Source: Rhodovarius crocodyli (GTDB taxonomy: Bacteria; Pseudomonadota; Alphaproteobacteria; Acetobacterales; Acetobacteraceae). From it: a stretch of 62,928 bases of DNA. The DNA is taken from positions 1 to 62,928 of the forward strand of contig CAMDJV010000021.1 in the NCBI GenBank assembly GCA_945901085.1, in the 5' to 3' direction. The notes beneath the pieces were generated by a model. It saw only the letters and a program-made list of their open reading frames with translations, was not told the origin of the DNA and searched no databases. Numbering within the stretch: position 1 is the first letter of the stretch; every line of letters begins with the position of its first letter. The position numbers and the translations under genes were made by a program. This document shows positions 1 through 9,183 of this stretch, piece after piece.

Positions 1-1
1 C

Positions 2-808
2 TTGCTGGGCCAGCCCTTCATCATCGATAATCGCGCCGGCGCCGGTGGCGCGCTGGGCACCGGCCTTGCTGCCCAGGCGGCACCCGATGGCTATACGCTG
101 CTGGTGACCAATACCGGCCCGCTGGCGGTGGCGCCCACGCTCTTCCCCAACCTGAACTACGACCCGGCCCGCAGCTTTGCCTATATTTCGATCTTTGGCG
201 GCATTCCGCTACTCTGCGCGGTGAAGGGCGATAGCCGCTATACCACCCTGGCCGAATATGCCGCGGCTGCCGCAGCGCGGCCCGAGGCGGTGTCCTTTGG
301 CTCCTCCGGCGTGGGTTCGGCCGGGCATTTGGCCGGGGTGCTGTTTGGCATGCAGGCCAATGCCCGGATGCTGCATGTGCCCTTCCGTGGCGCGGGCGAG
401 GCACAGCAATCCGTGCTCTCGGGCGATACCGACAGCCTTTGGGACACGCTGGCGGCGCATAGCGGGGCGGTGCGGGCAGGCACGCTGCGCGGGCTTGCCT
501 TGTCGAGTGAGCGGGGTGTTGCCTCGCTGCCGCAAGTGCCCACAACGGTGCAGGCGGGGTTCCCGGGGGTGATCGCGTCGAATTGGTTCCTCATCGCAGG
601 GCCCGCCGGGCTCTCGCCCGCCATTGCCGAGAAGCTGGACGCAGCGGTCACCGCCGCCATGGCAGAGCCTGCGGTGGCCGAGCGCTTTACCACCGTGGGC
701 GTGGTGCCGCTCGCACCCAAGGGGGCGGATGCCATCGCCGCCTTTGTCGCGGCCGAAGGCGCGCGCTGGGCGCCGGTGGTGCGCGCCTCGGGGGCCACGC
801 CCTCCTAG
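2..808 (+). CDS. TctC/Bug-family solute-binding protein (5' partial)
   Basis: This is the C-terminal part, about 268 residues, of a periplasmic tripartite-tricarboxylate receptor. The start lies left of the window. Typical Bug motifs are visible: FIIDNRAGAGGALGTG near the left edge, PDGYTLLV, the SFGSSGVGSAGHLAG pocket loop, and HVPFRGAGEAQQSVLSG. The signal peptide and first strand are missing. It lies 55 bp upstream of tcuA, so it probably delivers tricarballylate or a related tricarboxylate to the dehydrogenase encoded next. No TctA/TctB membrane genes are visible. Family is certain; substrate is inferred from context only. Confidence 0.9.
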   Translation: MLGQPFIIDNRAGAGGALGTGLAAQAAPDGYTLLVTNTGPLAVAPTLFPNLNYDPARSFAYISIFGGIPLLCAVKGDSRYTTLAEYAAAAAARPEAVSFGSSGVGSAGHLAGVLFGMQANARMLHVPFRGAGEAQQSVLSGDTDSLWDTLAAHSGAVRAGTLRGLALSSERGVASLPQVPTTVQAGFPGVIASNWFLIAGPAGLSPAIAEKLDAAVTAAMAEPAVAERFTTVGVVPLAPKGADAIAAFVAAEGARWAPVVRASGATPS

Positions 809-863
809 CGCTGGCGCTGCCCCCCCGCTGGACAGCCACGCCCAGTGCCGCCTAAGGACGCCC

Positions 864-2261
864 ATGCCTGATTTTACACGAACATGGGATGTGCTGGTGG
901 TGGGCGGTGGCAATGCCGCGCTCTCGGCCGCCATCACGGCCGCCCAGGCCGGCGCCTCGGTCATTATCGCCGAGCACGCTCCCAAGACCATGCGCGGCGG
1001 CAATTCCCGCCACACCCGCAACCTGCGTGCGTTGCACCCCGCACCCACCGATGTGCTGACCGACTCCTATCTGGAGGAGGAATACTGGGATGATCTGCTG
1101 CGGGTGACCGGCGGCCGCACCGATGAGGCGCTGGCCCGGATGACCATCCGCGCCAGCCAGCACGCGCCGGGCTTTTTGCGCGATTGCGGCGTGGTGTTTC
1201 AGCCCAGCCTCTCGGGCACGCTCTCACTCAGCCGCACCAATGCTTTCTTCCTCGGCGGCGGCAAGGCGCTGGTGAATGCGCTGTATCGCACCGCAGAAAA
1301 GCTCGGCATCGAAATCCTCTACGACACCGAGGTGCAGGAGATTTTGCTGGAGGAGGGTTTCGCCCGCGAGGCGATCATCTCCTGGCGCGGCTTCCCTGAG
1401 CGCATTCGCTGCAAATCGGTCATCGCCAGCGCCGGCGGCTTCCAGGCCAATCGCGAATGGCTGCGGCAATATTGGGGGGATGCGGCGGATAATTTCCAGA
1501 TTCGCGGCACGCCCTATGCCCAGGGCACGGTGCTGAAGAACCTCCTCGCCCAGGGCGTGCAGGAGGTGGGCGACGCCACGCAGTTTCACGCTGTGGCCAA
1601 TGATGCCCGCTCGCCCATGTGCGATGGCGGCCTGGCGATGCGGCTGGACTGCGTGCCCTATTCCGTCGTGGTGAACGAAAATGTCGAGCGCTTTTATGAT
1701 GAGGGCGAGGATGTCTGGCCCAAGCGCTACGCCATCTGGGGCCGGCTGATCGCCCAGCAGCCCAACCAACGCGCCTTCGCCATTTCCGACAGCCAGGCGC
1801 TGCATGACTACCTGCCCAGCGTCTTCCCGCCGCTCAAAGCCAACAGCATTGGCGAATTGGCCACGGCATTGGGTCTGGATGCGGCCAAGCTGGCAAAAGT
1901 GGTGGCCGATTACAATACCGCCGTGCAGCCCGGCACCTTCCAGGGCGGCAAACTCGATGATTGCCGCACCCAGGGCATCACCCCGGAAAAAACCCATTGG
2001 GCGCGGCGGATCGACCAGCCACCCTACCACGCCCACCCGCTCGCGCCGGGCATCACCTTCACCTTCCTCGGCGTAAAGGTGAATGACCGCGCCCGGGTGA
2101 TGATGAGCGATGGCAAGCCGAGCGCCAATATTTTCGCCAGCGGCGAAATCATGGCCGGCAATATCCTGGGCCAGGGCTATCTCGCTGGATTTGGCATGAC
2201 CATCGGCACCGTCTTTGGCCGCATTGCAGGCGAGGAGGCCGCGAAACTTGTCCGAAACTGA
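864..2261 (+). CDS. tcuA: Tricarballylate dehydrogenase, FAD subunit (TcuA)
   Basis: A flavoprotein of 465 residues in the fumarate reductase/succinate dehydrogenase family. It is expected to oxidise tricarballylate to cis-aconitate. The N-terminal dinucleotide-binding motif VVGGGNAALSAAITAA is followed by MRGGNSRHTRN, which resembles the flavin/substrate loop of TcuA proteins. A C-terminal FASGEIMAGNILGQGYLAG segment closes the FAD site. I chose ATG 864 because it sits directly before the FAD domain; the open frame upstream lacks homology. It overlaps tcuB, its electron-transfer partner. The paired iron-sulfur/membrane protein downstream makes TcuA more likely than a generic FAD-binding dehydrogenase. 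Confidence 0.88.
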   Translation: MPDFTRTWDVLVVGGGNAALSAAITAAQAGASVIIAEHAPKTMRGGNSRHTRNLRALHPAPTDVLTDSYLEEEYWDDLLRVTGGRTDEALARMTIRASQHAPGFLRDCGVVFQPSLSGTLSLSRTNAFFLGGGKALVNALYRTAEKLGIEILYDTEVQEILLEEGFAREAIISWRGFPERIRCKSVIASAGGFQANREWLRQYWGDAADNFQIRGTPYAQGTVLKNLLAQGVQEVGDATQFHAVANDARSPMCDGGLAMRLDCVPYSVVVNENVERFYDEGEDVWPKRYAIWGRLIAQQPNQRAFAISDSQALHDYLPSVFPPLKANSIGELATALGLDAAKLAKVVADYNTAVQPGTFQGGKLDDCRTQGITPEKTHWARRIDQPPYHAHPLAPGITFTFLGVKVNDRARVMMSDGKPSANIFASGEIMAGNILGQGYLAGFGMTIGTVFGRIAGEEAAKLVRN

Positions 2262-3339
2262 TACGGTGGTGGAGGCCCGGCGGCAGATGGAAATCTGCAA
2301 TGCCTGCCGCTACTGCGAAGGCTATTGCGCCGTCTTCCCCGCCATGGCGATGCGCCGTGAATTCACCGGGGCCGACCTCACCCACCTCGCCAACCTCTGC
2401 CATGGCTGCAAGGGCTGCTACCACGCCTGCCAATACGCGCCGCCGCATGCCTTCGGGATCAATATACCCCAGACATTCGCCACGCTGCGCGCCGAATCCT
2501 ACGCCGAATTTGCCTGGCCCGCCGGTATGGGCGGGTTGTTCGAGCGCAATGGCACGCTGGTGACTGCGGTGGCCGTGCTGGCGCCGGTGTTGGCGCTGCT
2601 GCTGACCATGGCGCTGGCGGACCCAGCCACACTCTACACCGCGCAAAGCGGCGTGGGCGCCTTCTTCCGCGTGGTGCCCTATTGGCTCATCATCACCCTC
2701 GCCGGAGGCTCCTTCGGCTTTGCCCTGCTGGCGATGGGCCAGGGCGCGCGGCGCTATTGGCGCGGCACGGCGCAAAAGCCCATCACCTCACCCGCGCCGG
2801 TGGCCGAGGCCGCCTTTGACATCCTCACCCTGCGCAATCTCGGTGGCGGCGGCCATGGCTGCAATGATGTCGATGACAGTTTCTCCGCCACCAAGCGCTG
2901 GCTGCATCAGGCGATGTTTGGCGGCTTCATGCTCTGCTTTGCCGCCACCACCACAGGGGCGATTTTCCATCACTTTCTGGGTTGGAAATCGCCGCATGCC
3001 TTCCTCTCGCTGCCGGTGCAACTCGGCTTCTGGGGTGGGATTGGCATGCTGATCGGCACCACCGGCCTGCTCTGGCTCAAGACGGTGACGGACCCGGTGC
3101 CGGTGGCGAAGAAGCTGTTGGGCGGCGAATATGCCATGCTGGGGCTGCTGTGGCTGATCGCGGCCTCTGGCCTGCTGCTGCTGGGCCTGCGCCACACCGG
3201 CGCGATGGGCGTGCTGCTGGCGTTGCATCTGGGGCTGGTGATCGGGTTTTTCCTGGTCATGCCCTATAGCAAGATGGTGCATGGCATTTACCGTGGCCTC
3301 GCCTTGCTGCGCCACGCGCAGGAGAAGCGCGCGGCCTGA
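2248..3339 (+). CDS. tcuB: Tricarballylate utilisation protein B, Fe-S/membrane subunit (TcuB)
   Basis: A protein of 363 residues that reoxidises the TcuA flavin and passes electrons to the quinone pool. The N-terminal third has two ferredoxin-like cysteine clusters, CNACRYCEGYC and CHGCKGCYHAC. About six hydrophobic segments follow, ending with MPYSKMVHGIYR. I prefer the TTG start at 2248 because GAGGAGG (2232-2238) lies 9 bases upstream, giving a 14-base overlap with tcuA. An in-frame ATG at 2215 would add 11 residues and has no better ribosome-binding site. The overlap implies translational coupling. Confidence 0.87.
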   Translation: MSETDTVVEARRQMEICNACRYCEGYCAVFPAMAMRREFTGADLTHLANLCHGCKGCYHACQYAPPHAFGINIPQTFATLRAESYAEFAWPAGMGGLFERNGTLVTAVAVLAPVLALLLTMALADPATLYTAQSGVGAFFRVVPYWLIITLAGGSFGFALLAMGQGARRYWRGTAQKPITSPAPVAEAAFDILTLRNLGGGGHGCNDVDDSFSATKRWLHQAMFGGFMLCFAATTTGAIFHHFLGWKSPHAFLSLPVQLGFWGGIGMLIGTTGLLWLKTVTDPVPVAKKLLGGEYAMLGLLWLIAASGLLLLGLRHTGAMGVLLALHLGLVIGFFLVMPYSKMVHGIYRGLALLRHAQEKRAA

Positions 3340-3344
3340 GCATG

Positions 3345-4826
3345 CTACGCCGCCAAGGCCCGCGATGTGGCGGCGGCCTGCCTGGCCTTGGCATCGGCTG
3401 ATGTCGCGGCCTCGGCAATCTCTTCGAGGCTGCGGCCCACCTGCTCCACGGCGCTCGCCGCGCCATGCATATTGCCCGACATCTCGCGGGTGACGCCGCC
3501 CTGCTGATCCACCGCGGCGGCGATGGTATTGGTGATGGTGTTGATCCGGGCAATGGCATCGGCGATGGATTTGATGGTGCTGACCGCCCCACTCACCGCC
3601 GCCTGCACCTGGCCCACCTGGGCCGAGATATCCTCCGTCGCCCGGCCCGTCTGGCTGGCCAGGCCCTTCACCTCGCTGGCGACAACGGCAAAGCCCTTGC
3701 CTGCCTCGCCCGCCCGCGCCGCCTCGATGGTGGCGTTGAGCGCCAGCAGATTGGTCTGCCCGGCGATATCGGTGATCAGGCTGACCACCTCATTGATGCG
3801 GTTCGCCGCATTGACCAGATCGGTCACGATCTGAGTGGCGCGGCGGGCCTCCTCCGTCGCCGCCGCGGTGGAGCGCGAGGCATCGACGATCTGCCGGCCG
3901 ATCTCAGCCACCGAGGCGGCCAATTCCTCCGCCCCCGCCGCCATCGCCTGCACATTGACCGAGCTGGCCCGCGCCGCCTCCACCGCCCCGCTCGCCCGCG
4001 CGCTGGTGAGGCTGACCGCGCTGGACACCCCGCCCAGGGCTGCATCCACATCCCGGCCGAGCCGGGCCAGATGATCCCTGGCCTGCATCTCCGCCGTCAT
4101 GTCGGAGGCGAGGGTGAGCACCTTGCAGGCCCGGCCCTCGCGGTCGAGAATCGGGTGGTAGATGGCATGCAGCCAGACCTCCCGCCCGTCCTTGGCAATG
4201 CGCCGGAACACCGCGCGCTGGAATTGGCCAAACCCCAGCGCCTGCCAGAATTCGCCATAGGCAGGTGCTGCTGCCTCCGCCTCGGGCAGGAAGATGCGAT
4301 GATGCTGCCCCAGCACCTCCTCCAGCCGATAACCCATGATCTGCAGAAAATTCTGGTTGGCAGCGAGGATATTGCCATGCAGGTCGAATTCGACCATCGC
4401 TTGGCTGCGGCCCAGGGCGGCGATCTGGCCCTGCGCCTCGGCCCATTGGCGCTCTCTCTCGCTCACATCCTGCAGGATTATCACCACCCGCACCGGCCTC
4501 GCGCCGCCGCTGGCGACGGAGCAGTGGCTGGCCTGCAGCCAAAGCTCCCGCCCGCCCTTGGCCGCATAGCGCAGGATGGCGCTTTGGTGTTGCCCGGCAT
4601 TCAGCCGGGCCCACAGCTGCTCCGTCGTCTCGCCACGGGCCAAAAACATGCTGTGGTTCTGCCCTAACATCTCCTCCCGCCCATAGCCCAGCAGCGCCAG
4701 CAGGGTGGGATTGGCGTCGATCACCCGGCCCTGCATGTCGCAGGTGAGCACCGCATGCGCGCCCATCACCGCCTGCATGGTGGCCCGCGCGCCAGAGGGG
4801 AGGAGGGAGAGGGGCCAGGGCGGCAT
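3345..4826 (-). CDS. Soluble methyl-accepting chemotaxis protein with two PAS domains
   Basis: A chemoreceptor of 493 residues. A first PAS domain spans about residues 17-125 ([20 protein letters not shown]). A second spans about 135-255 ([20 protein letters not shown]). The signalling hairpin follows at about 280-490, with the conserved tip [19 protein letters not shown] see no signal peptide or transmembrane segment, so it is probably cytoplasmic and senses redox, oxygen or a small ligand through PAS. AAGGA lies 7 bases before ATG 4826. An internal ATG at 4778 is possible. It converges on tcuB with a 5-base gap. No che genes are in the window. Confidence 0.9.
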   Translation of the reverse strand: MPPWPLSLLPSGARATMQAVMGAHAVLTCDMQGRVIDANPTLLALLGYGREEMLGQNHSMFLARGETTEQLWARLNAGQHQSAILRYAAKGGRELWLQASHCSVASGGARPVRVVIILQDVSERERQWAEAQGQIAALGRSQAMVEFDLHGNILAANQNFLQIMGYRLEEVLGQHHRIFLPEAEAAAPAYGEFWQALGFGQFQRAVFRRIAKDGREVWLHAIYHPILDREGRACKVLTLASDMTAEMQARDHLARLGRDVDAALGGVSSAVSLTSARASGAVEAARASSVNVQAMAAGAEELAASVAEIGRQIVDASRSTAAATEEARRATQIVTDLVNAANRINEVVSLITDIAGQTNLLALNATIEAARAGEAGKGFAVVASEVKGLASQTGRATEDISAQVGQVQAAVSGAVSTIKSIADAIARINTITNTIAAAVDQQGGVTREMSGNMHGAASAVEQVGRSLEEIAEAATSADAKARQAAATSRALAA

Positions 4827-4933
4827 GATGGATCCTTATGACACGTGGTCTATGCATCCCTATGCGGCCGGCCGGGTTAACAAAGCCCCAAGCGGCATCG
4901 CCAAACCCGGGCATCTGGCGGTAGAATCGCGCC

Positions 4934-5797
4934 ATGCCCGACCTCGCCAGCATGCCCTTCATCGAGTTCGGTTTCCTGCGCCGTGCCCTGGTGGGGGGCC
5001 TCGCCCTGGCACTCTCGGCGCCGCCGCTGGGCGTGTTCCTGATGCTGCGCCGCATGTCACTCACCGCCGATGTGCTGGCCCATGGCATGCTGCCGGGTGT
5101 GGCGCTGGGCTTTATCCTGGCCGGGCTTTCGGTGCCTGCCCTGGCGGCGGGCGGCATGGCGGCGGGGCTTTTGGTGGTGCTGGGCGCGGGTGCGCTCTCG
5201 CGTGCCACCGGCGGGCGGGAGGATGCGAGCCTCACGGCACTTTATCTGGTGGCGCTGGCCGCGGGCGTGGCGCTGCTCTCCTGGCGCGGCTCGGCGGTGG
5301 AACTCACCCAGGTGCTCTTCGGCTCGGTGCTGGGGGTGGATGATGCAGCCCTGTTGCTGATGGCGGGCACTGCGAGCCTCACCTGGCTGTTTCTGGCACT
5401 CGCCTGGCGGCCGCTGGTGCTGGAATGCTTCGACCCTGCCTTTGGCCAGGCGGTTGGGGCGCGGGGCAGCGCCTGGCATCTGGGCTTTCTCGCCATGCTG
5501 GTGCTGAATTTGGTGGCCGCCTTCGCCGCCATGGGCACCTTGATGGCGGTGGGGGTGATGATGCTGCCCGCCATCGCCGCGCGGCATTGGGCGATGAATG
5601 TGGGCGGCATCGTCTATGCCGCCTGTGCCATTGCGGTGTTGGCGGTGCTGGGCGGGCTTGCCGCCAGCTTCTGGGCCGATATGCCGGCGGGGCCCGCCAT
5701 TGTGCTGGCCGCGGGGGGGCTTTGGGCCACCTCCATGCTTGCCGGCCCGGTGGATGGGCTATGGGCGCGCTGGCGGCGGCGGCATTTGACCGGATGA
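4934..5797 (+). CDS. znuB: Zinc/manganese-type ABC transporter permease
   Basis: A polytopic inner-membrane protein of 287 residues with about eight hydrophobic segments, of the ZnuB/MntB ABC-3 permease family. Motifs typical of the family include LMLRRMSLTADVLAHGMLPG near residue 40 and FGSVLGVDDAALL near residue 135. The ATPase (znuC) and binding protein (znuA) are not adjacent, which is unusual. The metal cannot be assigned. The stop codon overlaps the start of the next gene as ATGA, so an MFS protein is translationally coupled to it. Gene identity is firm; the zur/znu context is missing. Confidence 0.85.
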   Translation: MPDLASMPFIEFGFLRRALVGGLALALSAPPLGVFLMLRRMSLTADVLAHGMLPGVALGFILAGLSVPALAAGGMAAGLLVVLGAGALSRATGGREDASLTALYLVALAAGVALLSWRGSAVELTQVLFGSVLGVDDAALLLMAGTASLTWLFLALAWRPLVLECFDPAFGQAVGARGSAWHLGFLAMLVLNLVAAFAAMGTLMAVGVMMLPAIAARHWAMNVGGIVYAACAIAVLAVLGGLAASFWADMPAGPAIVLAAGGLWATSMLAGPVDGLWARWRRRHLTG

Positions 5798-6951
5798 AGC
5801 CGCTCCAACTTTCCATCCTATGCCTCGCGGTGGTGCTGCCGCTCTCTGTGTGGTTCGCCGGCACGGCCGCCGCGCCGGGGCTGCTGGCGGCGGGGCGCAT
5901 CTCCTCGGCCGAGGCCGGCTGGCTCGCCGCCTCGGTGCAACTCGGCTTTGTTGCCGGCACCTTGGTCTCGGCGGTGCTGGGGCTGGCGGATCGCTGGCCG
6001 GAGCGCCGCTTCTTCGCCGGCTCGGCCATGCTGGCGGGGTGTTGCGCGCTGCTGCAATCCCTTCTGGCGCCGGCGGGGTGGGAGAGTTTTGTCCTCCGCG
6101 CGCTGGCCGGGGCCTGCATGGCGGGGGTCTATCCGGTGGGGATGAAGCTGGCGGCGAGTTGGGCAAAAGGCGATCTCGGCCTTTTGATCGGCCTGCTGGT
6201 GGGGGCGCTGACCTTGGGTTCGGGCCTGCCGCATCTGCTTCCTTGGCTGCTGGGCGGGGTGGATTGGCAATTGGCCTATCGCGCCGCCGGGGTTCTGGCA
6301 CTCCTGGGCGGGCTGATCATCCTGGCCTTTCGCCCCGGTCCGCTGCTGGGCCGCCGCCCGCCGTTTAACCCCGCCGCCCTGCTGGAACTCTGGCGCGATA
6401 GGCGGCTGCGCCTGGCCAATGCCGGCTATCTCGGACACATGTGGGAGCTCTACGCCATGTGGGCCTGGATTGGCGTCTTTCTCACCCAGGCCGGCGGGAT
6501 GCGGCCGGCGGGGCCCTTTGTCTTTCTGGTGCTGGGGGCGGGGGCGCTGGGCTGTGTCGGCTTGGGCCTGCTGGCGGATAGGTTTAACCGCGCTGCCATG
6601 GCGGCGGCTGCCATGGCGCTCTCAGGGCTTTGCGCCGCGCTGATCGGCCCGGCCTCGGCCTGGCTGCCGGGGCTGGTCTTGCCGCTGGCACTGCTCTGGG
6701 GGGCGAGTGCGGTGGCGGATTCGGCGCAATTCTCCGCCTGCACCGTGCTCTGCGCCCGCCCCGAACTCTCCGGCACCATGCTCACGGCGCAAACCTGCAT
6801 AGGGTTTCTACTCACCGTGCCGGCCATCCAGCTGATGGCCTGGGCGGGGCCGGCGCTGGGCTGGGAATTCGCCTTCATGCTGCTGGCACCGGGGCCGCTG
6901 CTGGGCGCCTGGGCGATGGCCCGGCTGGCGCCCCTGCTACCGCCGCGGTGA
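5794..6951 (+). CDS. MFS transporter
   Basis: A membrane protein of 385 residues with about twelve hydrophobic segments. It starts at ATG 5794, overlapping the stop of the metal permease by 4 bases. A charged central loop (GRRPPFNPAALLELWRDRRLR) divides two six-helix halves. The second half has GYLGHMWELYAMWAWIGVFL, as in CynX/NNP-like MFS proteins. The substrate is unknown. It converges with the LTxxQ protein on the other strand, and the two coding ends overlap by 15 bases. Confidence 0.82.
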   Translation: MKPLQLSILCLAVVLPLSVWFAGTAAAPGLLAAGRISSAEAGWLAASVQLGFVAGTLVSAVLGLADRWPERRFFAGSAMLAGCCALLQSLLAPAGWESFVLRALAGACMAGVYPVGMKLAASWAKGDLGLLIGLLVGALTLGSGLPHLLPWLLGGVDWQLAYRAAGVLALLGGLIILAFRPGPLLGRRPPFNPAALLELWRDRRLRLANAGYLGHMWELYAMWAWIGVFLTQAGGMRPAGPFVFLVLGAGALGCVGLGLLADRFNRAAMAAAAMALSGLCAALIGPASAWLPGLVLPLALLWGASAVADSAQFSACTVLCARPELSGTMLTAQTCIGFLLTVPAIQLMAWAGPALGWEFAFMLLAPGPLLGAWAMARLAPLLPPR

Positions 6952-7461
6952 GTCCCCGCGTCCCATCATGCCGCCAGGCCCATGGCTGCGGCGGAATAGC
7001 GCATCGGCGTCACGCTGCTGGTCTGCCGCCAGCACGGCGTAGAGCGTGGTGAAGCTGGTGGCGAGGCGGGCCAATTGCTGCGCATGGAGTTGCGAGATCT
7101 CGGCGAAATCGACCATGTTCTCTGCCGCGCCCATGCTGGGCAGCCTAGCGGCGCGGGCTTGAAAGCGCGCATGCATTTCCGTCGCATTGTCCCGCGTGGC
7201 GGTGGCGAAGCCATCCCATTGTGGCTGCTGCGCCGCGGTGATGCGCAGCCGGCCGCGCAATTCGCTCAGATGCCGTTCAACCCGCGCTGCGCGCTGCTCG
7301 GCTGTGGTCTCCGCCCGATCTGGGCGGGCCATACGGCCGCGATGGTGTCCTCCCTCCTCGCCGCGCGGCGCGGGTGTGGCTGCGGGCTGGGCCATGGCGC
7401 TCAGCGGCAGCGCCAGGCCGAATGCGATGGTGACCAGAAGGCGGTTGGAGAGCATGCGCAT
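6937..7461 (-). CDS. Periplasmic LTxxQ-motif (Spy/CpxP-like) protein
   Basis: A protein of 174 residues with a signal peptide (MRMLSNRLLVTIAFGLALPL, cleavage after AMA). A basic, His/Arg-rich stretch follows, then a helical region with RLRITAAQQPQWDGFATATR, which matches the LTxxQ repeat pattern. Spy/CpxP-like proteins are periplasmic chaperones or envelope-stress or metal sensors. I chose ATG 7461 because AAAGG lies 9 bases upstream; an in-frame TTG at 7491 would overlap the neighbouring gene. It is 26 bases downstream of the Gly/Pro-rich gene and probably shares its transcript. Confidence 0.75.
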   Translation of the reverse strand: MRMLSNRLLVTIAFGLALPLSAMAQPAATPAPRGEEGGHHRGRMARPDRAETTAEQRAARVERHLSELRGRLRITAAQQPQWDGFATATRDNATEMHARFQARAARLPSMGAAENMVDFAEISQLHAQQLARLATSFTTLYAVLAADQQRDADALFRRSHGPGGMMGRGDSPRR

Positions 7462-7487
7462 GGAAGGATGCCTTTGCGGTTGAGGGT

Positions 7488-7874
7488 TCAATAGCCGTAA
7501 TAGCTGGGCGGCGGGCCGCCATAGCCACCAGGCTTGCCGCCGGGCGGGTAATAGACGCCCGGCGGCGTGACATATTGCGGCTGCGGTGCGAGCAGCGCGC
7601 CGCCCAGCAGCGCGCCCAGGCCGAGCCCCAGCAGGGGCGCTGCGATCACCGGCGGGCCATAGCCACGGCGGGTTTCATGGCCACGCCAATACTCGCCGCC
7701 ATGCCAGCCCGGGGCGCCATAGCCGCGCGGCGAATAGGCGCGGCCGTGCTGGTTGTCCGGCGGCCCCCTTCCCTGCCCATGCTGGGCGAGGGCTGGCGGG
7801 CTGAGCAACGCCAGCGCGCAGGCCAGAATTTTCCATGATGCCCCATGCGGGGCGGGGTTTTGCCTGAGAGCCAT
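7488..7874 (-). CDS. Small secreted Gly/Pro/Tyr-rich protein
   Basis: A protein of 128 residues with an N-terminal hydrophobic signal (ILACALALLSPPALAQ). The mature part is low in complexity: a Gly/His/Arg-rich half, one hydrophobic stretch (LLGLGLGALLGGALLAP) that could cross or anchor in a membrane, and a Pro/Gly/Tyr tail ending GGPPPSYYGY. I chose ATG 7874 because the signal peptide follows it; the upstream ATG at 7931 adds an unlikely basic leader. Function is unknown. It lies just upstream of the LTxxQ gene, so both may act in the envelope. Confidence 0.6.
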   Translation of the reverse strand: MALRQNPAPHGASWKILACALALLSPPALAQHGQGRGPPDNQHGRAYSPRGYGAPGWHGGEYWRGHETRRGYGPPVIAAPLLGLGLGALLGGALLAPQPQYVTPPGVYYPPGGKPGGYGGPPPSYYGY

Positions 7875-8030
7875 GGCGTTTCCGATCGGTGATGCACAGA
7901 GGCAACGCCGCAGGCCATGGAAGGGCTGCATCCTTGGGGGGTTATTTATTCGCCGGGCAAGCCCGCGGCCGCAGGCTTGCCCGGCGGAGGCTGGGCCGGC
8001 AGGCTATCCTCTGGTCAATGGAGAACCAGC

Positions 8031-8486
8031 ATGCAGGCCCTGCCTCTCACCACCGAATACCTTTTTACCATGGATCTCGATGTCGGCGCGCCGCAATCGG
8101 TCAGCGCTGGATTGCGCATCGTGCCGGTCACCGGGGGCACCATCACCGGCCCCGCTTTGCAAGGCGAGTTGCTGCCCGGGGCGGCGGCGGATTGGCTCCG
8201 GCTGGAGCCCGATGGCACGGCGCATATGGATGTGCGCTTCACCATCAAGGCGGCCTCGGGCAGCTTGGTCTATGTCAGCTATAGCGGCATTCGCACCGGC
8301 GCGCCCGAAGTGCTGGAGCGCCTGGGCCGTGGCGAGGCGGTGCCGCCCGCCGATTATTATTTCCGCGTGGCGCTGCGCTTTGAGACCGGCGCGGCGGACT
8401 TGGCCTGGATGAACCGCATTCTGGCGGTGGGTGTGGGCCAGCGGCCGCCCAAGGGGCCGCGCTACGATGTTTACGCCATTCGCTGA
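8031..8486 (+). CDS. DUF3237 (UPF0311) family protein
   Basis: A protein of 151 residues starting at ATG 8031 with GGAGA just upstream. It has the compact DUF3237 pattern: MQALPLTTEYLFTMDLDVG at the start, the central GGTITGPALQGELLPGAAADW, then YVSYSGIRTG and a closing VGVGQRPPKGPRYDVYAIR. The family forms small soluble beta-barrels of unknown biochemical role, often near catabolic genes. No signal peptide or operon partner is visible; the neighbours on both sides are on the other strand. Confidence 0.8.
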   Translation: MQALPLTTEYLFTMDLDVGAPQSVSAGLRIVPVTGGTITGPALQGELLPGAAADWLRLEPDGTAHMDVRFTIKAASGSLVYVSYSGIRTGAPEVLERLGRGEAVPPADYYFRVALRFETGAADLAWMNRILAVGVGQRPPKGPRYDVYAIR

Positions 8487-8508
8487 GGCGTGACGGCGCC
8501 AGGCTAAG

Positions 8509-9183
8509 TTACCGCCGGCTGGCAAGTTGCTTGTTTTCCAGCCGGCTCAGCAGCCGTACCAAGGGCCAGAGCAGAATGAAATAGGCCACAGCGGCGGCCA
8601 TGATGGGCGTGGCGTTATAGGTCACGCTCTGCGCTTGGCGGGCCTGGAAGAGCAGTTCCGGCATGGCCACGACGGAGGCGATGGAGGTGAGTTTCACCAC
8701 TTCGAGCGTGTTGGAGACGAGGTCCGGCAGCACGTTGCGCACCGCCTGGGGCAGCACGATGAGGGCCATGATCTGCGGCCGTTTCAGGCCCAGGGCGCGC
8801 GCTGCCTCGGCCTGGCCAGCGGGCACGCTTTCCAGCCCGGCGCGGAAAATCTCGCCGTAATAGGCGCCGGTATTGAGGAAGAAGCCGATGGCGACCGCGC
8901 CGATGGCCGAGACCTCCAGCCCGGCAAAGGGCAGGCCGGCATAGACGAAGACCAGCAGCACCAGGGGCGGCAGGGCGCGGAAGACATCGACATAGGCGAT
9001 CAGCGGCCAGCGCACCCAGCGGCTTTTCGCCGTTGAGAGCAAAGCGAGGGTGAGGCCGCCCATCGCACCCAGCGGGATGACGATGGCTGAGAGCAGCAGG
9101 GTCTGCCCCAGGCCATCAAGCAGGATGGGCCAGGCCTCGCTGAGAATCTCCCAGGAGAAGAAGGCTTCGAGAAAATCGTTCAT
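8509..9183 (-). CDS. Polar amino-acid ABC transporter permease (second subunit)
   Basis: An inner-membrane permease of 224 residues of the His/Glu/Gln/Arg family. It shows VDVFRALPPLVLLVFVYAGL and the ATPase-contacting EAA loop (AGQAEAARALGLKRPQIMAL). About five hydrophobic segments are present. ATG 9183 overlaps the stop of the first permease as ATGA, so the two should form a heterodimer. The binding protein is encoded upstream, but no ATPase gene is present nearby. Substrate is probably a polar amino acid or a related organic acid. Confidence 0.88.
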   Translation of the reverse strand: MNDFLEAFFSWEILSEAWPILLDGLGQTLLLSAIVIPLGAMGGLTLALLSTAKSRWVRWPLIAYVDVFRALPPLVLLVFVYAGLPFAGLEVSAIGAVAIGFFLNTGAYYGEIFRAGLESVPAGQAEAARALGLKRPQIMALIVLPQAVRNVLPDLVSNTLEVVKLTSIASVVAMPELLFQARQAQSVTYNATPIMAAAVAYFILLWPLVRLLSRLENKQLASRR

